Origin: Choristoneura fumiferana
Lineage: Eukaryota; Arthropoda; Insecta; Lepidoptera; Tortricidae
Direction of reading: 5' to 3'
NCBI RefSeq assembly: GCF_025370935.1
Contig: NC_133481.1
Location: 8,603,708 to 8,667,707, forward strand
Length of the DNA stretch: 64,000 nucleotides
Shown: one piece after another, positions 59,593 to 64,000 of the stretch
Layout of the letters: every line of letters begins with the position of its first letter
Numbering within the stretch: the stretch's first letter is position 1
Translations under genes and position numbers: made by a program
Notes under the pieces: model-generated
Database searches by the model: none
Seen by the model: the letters and a program-made list of their open reading frames with translations, nothing else
What the model was told of the DNA's origin: nothing

Positions 59593-60078
59593 TGAAATTA
59601 TTTATTTTATTCAGTTTACAACTGTGAACAATCGCCACCCACGACCCTCTGTCTTGAGAATAGAAGAGATTTATGGCAATTAACAAGCTACTATAAGATT
59701 ACAATATGTATACAATAACTATTTATAGAAACCACAATAGAAAACAGGTACTTTCATAAAGAGAAAAGTATTATGCCTGTCTGCGGAGCACTCAAGCCAA
59801 TGTGAAAGGATTATTGTTATATTGAACCGAAGTTTATTTTGCAGAGATTGGTCCTAATTTATCTTTATATATACTCGTACCTATGTATAAATAGAAACGT
59901 GACTGACTGACTGACTGACAGAAAATGCACAGCATAAAACAATGTGGCTGCAGACTAAAATTTTGGCAAATATGTTCCTTGAGTATCATACTCGTAGAGA
60001 TGCTTTACGAAGGGTTTTTTTATTAATTCCTACGTGACAGGGAATTATTGGTCACTGGTATCAATTAATTTACTGTAA

Positions 60079-60290
60079 GATTGTTTTTTGGAATCTTTTT
60101 GTATTTTTTATTTCAATTCCAAATTTTTACTTTTACGGTCATCCCGTAAAACCTAAATTGAAAATACAAACTGAAATATAGATGCAAACTGAAATATAGA
60201 TGAGGACCTGGGTTCGATTCCCAGTGTTGGTCTTATTCTTCTAGTTTTTCTGTGCATCTATATTTCAGTTCGTATTTTTAATTTACTGTA
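60079..60290. repeat. composite of MITE arm and folded tRNA-SINE fragment
   Basis: Begins with the MITE end also seen at 61960 (GATTGTTTTTTGGAATCTTT). Then follow a doubled CAAACTGAAATATAGATG, the SINE core with box B (GGTTCGATTCC, near 60213) and the SINE tail CTGTGCATCTATATTTCAGT. The doubled segment is the complement of that tail, so the SINE tail is folded back on itself. Confidence 0.6.
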
Positions 60291-60944
60291 ATCGCTCAAT
60301 GCGTGTAAAAAGCTAGTACCTATCGTCAAAAACTCGTATAGCATATCGACTCCAGCATTTCAGCCAATACTTGATACGTTTTGAACCGAATTAAAAATCG
60401 GAAGTTATCTTGCAGAACCACAATCTGTTTTCAACGACCTCACCTCGCTGCACCTCATTGTACGTCTGCCACAGATATCTCCAAAAATTGCTAATGTGCT
60501 CGTCAAAATATTCAAATCCGAGTTCAAAGTTATATAACCGTGAATGCTCGGAGTTCTCTTATCCGTCCTTCTGAGTGCCGTTGTTTTCCATGAAGAGCCT
60601 TTATTGTATGAGTTCGCTGAATAACTTTTATTGCTCTCATTACTTAGGTACTTATTGTTTTTTGTTTTTTTTTTTTTAATAGGGCTCTGTCCATTGTAGG
60701 ACAACTTTACCAGTGTCTATTAGGTTTTGCCGTTGTACGGTAAATAATTATAGAAAACGAAATATGAGAGATAATGGTGGATGAACGATGACTGTCGATG
60801 ACCTAGGTACTTATTTTCCCTGTTTGCAGTAATTTTGACGCGAGTTTTGACTTAGAGTTTAGATTATAATATAAAACATCTGTTTATAAAAACTATCTTG
60901 TCCTTGAAATCAAATGGATACTTATTCGTTCACCAATTAATTAA

Positions 60945-61215
60945 TTATCGCTTCTCTTCTTCTTCTTGAAGTGCCTCTCCGACTAGTGAATTTAAGGCTG
61001 GCAGTCAGCTCCGCATATTTCTCCCGGTCTTTGTTGAGATTGAAAAGCTCCGCGGCATTTATGATCCCGGTCCACTCCCGGATAGATTACTATTGCGCAG
61101 CCACGATTTCTTCCTACATTATCAATTGAAGAAGCCATATCTGGAATGCCTAAGCACATAACCTAAGTAGGCAACCATTCTTCTTTTGATGGTCTGCATC
61201 AGTTCGCGTTTCCTC
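60945..61215 (-). pseudogene. non-LTR retrotransposon C-terminal remnant
   Basis: Minus-strand reading: RELMQTIKRRMVAYLGYVLR then HSRYGFFN, followed after frameshifts by KKSWLRN and LFNLNKDREKYAELTASLKF. These match the end of RTE-like ORFs (K.RKL.YFGHV.R..RY; KSWL.N.R.WTG; R.....L.A.L). The 3' end (left) has a (GAA)n tail. Several frameshifts; nonfunctional. Confidence 0.65.
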
Positions 61216-61959
61216 CCATTGCATTATCGCAAAAAAATTACGTGATAGGTATACCTATGTTATTTATTTTGTATGTATACGTGTATCAAACGCTAGTCTG
61301 AAACCGCCCTTAACAGTAATAGAGTGTTTGCGAACAGAATATTGGATGTTTTATTCCAAATAACCATAAACAAAGTGCATAGCACGAGTTTGCTAGTCCA
61401 ACTAATATTATAAATGCAAAAGTTCTGGGCAGGTTTGGTTGAAATTTGGTAAGTAGATAGCTGGACCTCCAGAATACATAGGCTAACTTGTATCTCGATA
61501 ATCAAGCGGGATCAACGAGATGTCTGCGTATTAAGCATGGTTGTAGTAGTAGTAGTATTTTGAATATTAAACTACCGTGAGAATCAAATGAATTGAAGAA
61601 GAAGAAGAGAAGAAGAAGGGGCTATTTCGTAGCACTTACAAAAAAAGAAGTAGCCCCAAACATGTCGAGCTAAACTCGATTTAAGACAAACTCAAACTCA
61701 AACTCACAACACTTTATTTACAACAAAAACACAGTAAAAACATAAATAGGAGAAGAGAGAAAAATAAGAGACATTGTGCAGTAGTGTGATGCCAAAAGCA
61801 CTCAGCTCAGAGTGAGTGAGTGAGTTATCCGTTACAATGTCATTTTATATAAGGTTGTAGTAATCTCTAAATCTCAAATACTAAATTTAACTGCCAGACC
61901 TAATGGATCACGCGAGCGAAGAAGCGGGCAAAGGCTAGTTTTGAGTTAAAATAGCTCAA

Positions 61960-62147
61960 ATTGGTTTTTGGAGTTTTTTGTATTTTTTATTTCAACTCAA
62001 AATTTTTGTTACTTATGCAGTCATCCCGTAAAATCCAAAAAATCCATAATAATTCATAGTTGAATGGATTTTACGGGATGACCGTAAAAGTAAAAAAAAA
62101 AATTTGGAGTTGAAATAAAAAATACAATAAAGACTCCAAAAACCAAT
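61960..62147. mobile_element. 188-bp foldback MITE
   Basis: Left arm 61960-62037 (ATTGGTTTTTGGAGTTTTTT, TTTTTTATTTCAACTC, GTCATCCCGTAAAATCCA) pairs with right arm 62065-62147 (TGGATTTTACGGGATGACCG, GGAGTTGAAATAAAAAATAC, AAGACTCCAAAAACCAAT). Single arms of the same family occur at 18125-18176, 58015-58060 and 60079-60150. Confidence 0.8.
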
Positions 62148-62309
62148 CTGAATTTGATTGCTTAATAGCGACATCTCTTGTCCGGGTGAGCGGTTAGTTC
62201 CGATGGAGTGTTGAAAGGACGAGGAATTGTCGCTGCTAAGTGCCTAAATAAGAAACGAACAAGCTGAGATATATGATGCATAGGAAAAATTTGTGTCTGA
62301 ACTCCCTCC

Positions 62310-62435
62310 TGTCTAGTGGTGGTGTAGAGGTATAGCACGCAGCACGGAATGCTGAGGACCTGGGTTCGATTCCCAGCGCTGGTCTCTTTTTCTGGTTTTT
62401 CTGTGCATCTGTGTTTCAGTTTGTATTTTCGATTT
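62310..62435 (+). repeat. tRNA-derived SINE
   Basis: The head has a box-A-like TGGTGTAGAGG and a perfect box B, GGTTCGATTCC. Between them lies an anticodon-arm-like stretch (AGCACGCAGCACGGAATGCT). It continues with CAGCGCTGGTCTCTTTTTCT, GGTTTTTCTGTGCATCTGTG and TTTCAGTTTGTATTTTCGA. Related tails are at 58061-58127 and 60220-60285. Transcription by RNA polymerase III is expected for such heads. Confidence 0.75.
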
Positions 62436-62794
62436 AAATTACCTAGTTAAAATATTTTTCATCATGGTTGTGTAAAATCTCTAATCTTACACGGAATGAG
62501 ATGTAGTGAATCGAGTGAAATTTAAGTCCTTCATGCACATTTTCTGGCGATTTAATGAACACAACGTTGTGGCTACGAAACAAAGTTTTATTTTTTAATA
62601 TTTGATCCTCCAAAGGATCAATCGAATTCGGAACATGGAATGGTTAAACGTTTCGAAACACGAATCGCTAAAGTTGGGAAAAACAAACGTCAAGCTTAAA
62701 TTGGACTGGGTCGGGTAAGTGTGCCGGATGTAGCCGTAAGGGAGTCTCCACATGGTGGGTGCACGTTTGTTAATTAAGAGTGGTCCTAAAAATT

Positions 62795-63040
62795 GTTATA
62801 ACTAGCTGTTGCCCGTGTCTCCGTCCGCGTAGTATTCGTTTATCGCTATCCCGCGGGAACTATGCAATTTTCCGGGATAAAAACTATTCTATGTCCTTCC
62901 CCGGGACTCAACTTATCTTTATACAGAATTTCATCTAAATCGGTTCAGCAGTTTAGACGTGATTGAGTAACAAACATCCAAACCTCTAAACATCCGAACA
63001 TCTTCACAAACTTTCACATTTATAATAATTAGTAGGATTG
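62795..63040. repeat. short dispersed repeat, best copy
   Basis: AACTAGCTGTTGCCCGTGTC, TCCGTCCGCGTAGTATTCG, CCCGCGGGAACTATGCAATT, CCTTCCCCGGGACTCAACTT, AAATCGGTTCAGCAGTTTAG, TTTCACATTTATAATAATTA then GTAGGAT. Copies at 28273-28482 (inverted) and 23735-23930 (related). Abundant in Lepidoptera. Confidence 0.65.
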
Positions 63041-63185
63041 TGCACGCTTCAACCTGTGTCAAAATTAGATTATCAGTATATTATATTTTTGGCATAGGTT
63101 AAGCGCGCGTCCCTTTGACTAACCCTAAATATACCTAACCAACTAAGTAGTAACTTTTTAACCTTTTTAGGGTTCCGGAGCCAAA

Positions 63186-63620
63186 GTAAAAGTCAAAGTA
63201 AAGTCAAAGTCAAAGTCAAAATATCTTTATTCAATTTAGGCTATAACAAGCACTTATGAATGTCAAAAAAAATCTACCACCGGTTCGGAAAAACCTCTGC
63301 TGAGAAGAATCCGGCAAGAAACTCAACGAGGTATATATATATTTTTTTAAAACAGATTTACAATATTATTAAATGATATGTATACATCACAAGTATTTAA
63401 CACAACTTTATTTTTAACACAGTAGGTTCGCTATTTGAAGGATCGCTAATGCGGATCGGAATTATTTCCAAAATATCCCTGTCCATGATATAATCATTAA
63501 CTTTATAATACCCTTTGATATTAATGTCTTCTTGACAATAGATCTGAATTTTGTATCCGTTTCATTTATAATATTTTTTGGAATTTTATTATAAAACGTA
63601 TGCAATTTCCCAGAAAAGAC
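63186..63620 (-). pseudogene. CR1/jockey-like LINE 3' end
   Basis: (AGTCAA)n on the left is the 3' tail; ACCGGTTCGGAAAAACCTCT and AAGAATCCGGCAAGAAACTC follow, shared with 10862-10985. Read on the minus strand, 63600-63410 encodes FYNKIPKNIINETDTKFRS, then after a frame change KGYYKVNDYIMDRDILEIIP and a stop. This resembles the C-terminus of CR1/jockey ORF2 (FNKLP...; K.YY.V.DY). 5' truncated. Confidence 0.7.
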
Positions 63621-64000
63621 TTTTTGGTTTTAGCCAGTCTGTAAGATGGAACTTTAAGCTTCCCTGTGTTTCTTTGGCTTATCGACGTTAGTGGGAAAAT
63701 CACATATGTTCTTCCTAACATACATGATTATTTCAAAAACATAAGCGACGGCAGGGGGCAAAATGGCAAAAACGGAACCCTTATAGTTTCGCCATGTCTG
63801 TCTGTCTGTCCATCCGCGGCTTTGCTCAGGGACTATCAATGCTAAAAAGCTGTAATTTTGCACGAATGTATATGTAAACTATGCCGACAAAATGGTACAA
63901 TAAAATTTTTTTGGGGTACTTCCCATAGACGTAAAGTGGGGGTGATTTTTTTCTCATCCAATCTTGTAGTGTGGGGTATCGTTGGATAGGTATTTTAAAA

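Larger units (their letters stand above)
56083..64000. other. intergenic region of repeats, no gene recognised
   Basis: Downstream of beat I find only repeats, listed separately. Stretches without assignment: 56.1-57.0, 57.4-58.0, 58.4-59.4, 59.6-60.0, 61.2-61.6 and 63.65-64.0 kb. They contain short fragments of the same families: a (GACT)n tract at about 59909-59928, a LINE tail with (AACTCA)n at 61690-61707, and a GGGTTCCG-type end near 63770. Confidence 0.6.

Noticed and set aside
62316..62385. Possible functional tRNA gene
   Set aside because: Box B is perfect, but the sequence does not close into a cloverleaf with a proper acceptor stem, and the same tail follows it in other copies. It is the head of a tRNA-derived SINE.

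Overview
This is an AT-rich, intron- and transposon-dense eukaryotic window. It is almost certainly from a moth or butterfly: it carries many copies of short interspersed repeats and inverted-repeat elements that I recognise as typical of Lepidoptera. These include SINEs with a (GATGAT)n tail, 'AACCGACTTC' elements, 'GGGTTCCG' elements and a 'GCCATCC...(A)n' SINE. There is no sign of bacterial gene organisation.

One host gene is supported: a beaten path (beat) family member on the + strand. Six coding exons are recognisable between 11738 and 55820, joined by canonical GT-AG introns with compatible phases. The exon with the start codon and signal peptide is missing and probably lies upstream of the window or in unrecognised sequence before 11738. 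The protein has two immunoglobulin-like domains. It ends in a short hydrophobic tail, which suggests a GPI-anchored or membrane-tethered cell-surface protein. The first recognised exon carries an apparent one-base deletion that breaks the frame, so the gene is either a pseudogene or contains a sequence error.

Layout: 1-5.6 kb has little recognisable; 5.6-8 kb is an unusual block of diverged tandem repeats; 8-11.7 kb is mostly featureless with two retroelement tails. The beat gene fills 11.7-56.1 kb, with introns of about 18.5, 5.0, 15.1, 1.4 and 3.2 kb. These introns hold most of the mobile elements: a mariner deletion derivative with TA flanks, a hAT-type element with a perfect 8-bp target duplication and other repeats nested inside it, a roughly 470-bp near-perfect palindrome, pogo/Tigger-like and other MITEs, and truncated RTE-type non-LTR retrotransposons. 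From 56.1 to 64 kb there are only repeats: RTE fragments, a tRNA-derived SINE, foldback MITEs and a CR1/jockey-like 3' end.

Apart from beat the window is a record of transposition. The most notable items are the beat frameshift, the tandem-repeat block at 5.6-7.7 kb, the nested hAT, SINEs that share their 3' end with an RTE-type LINE in the same window, and several two-armed elements for which I have no name.
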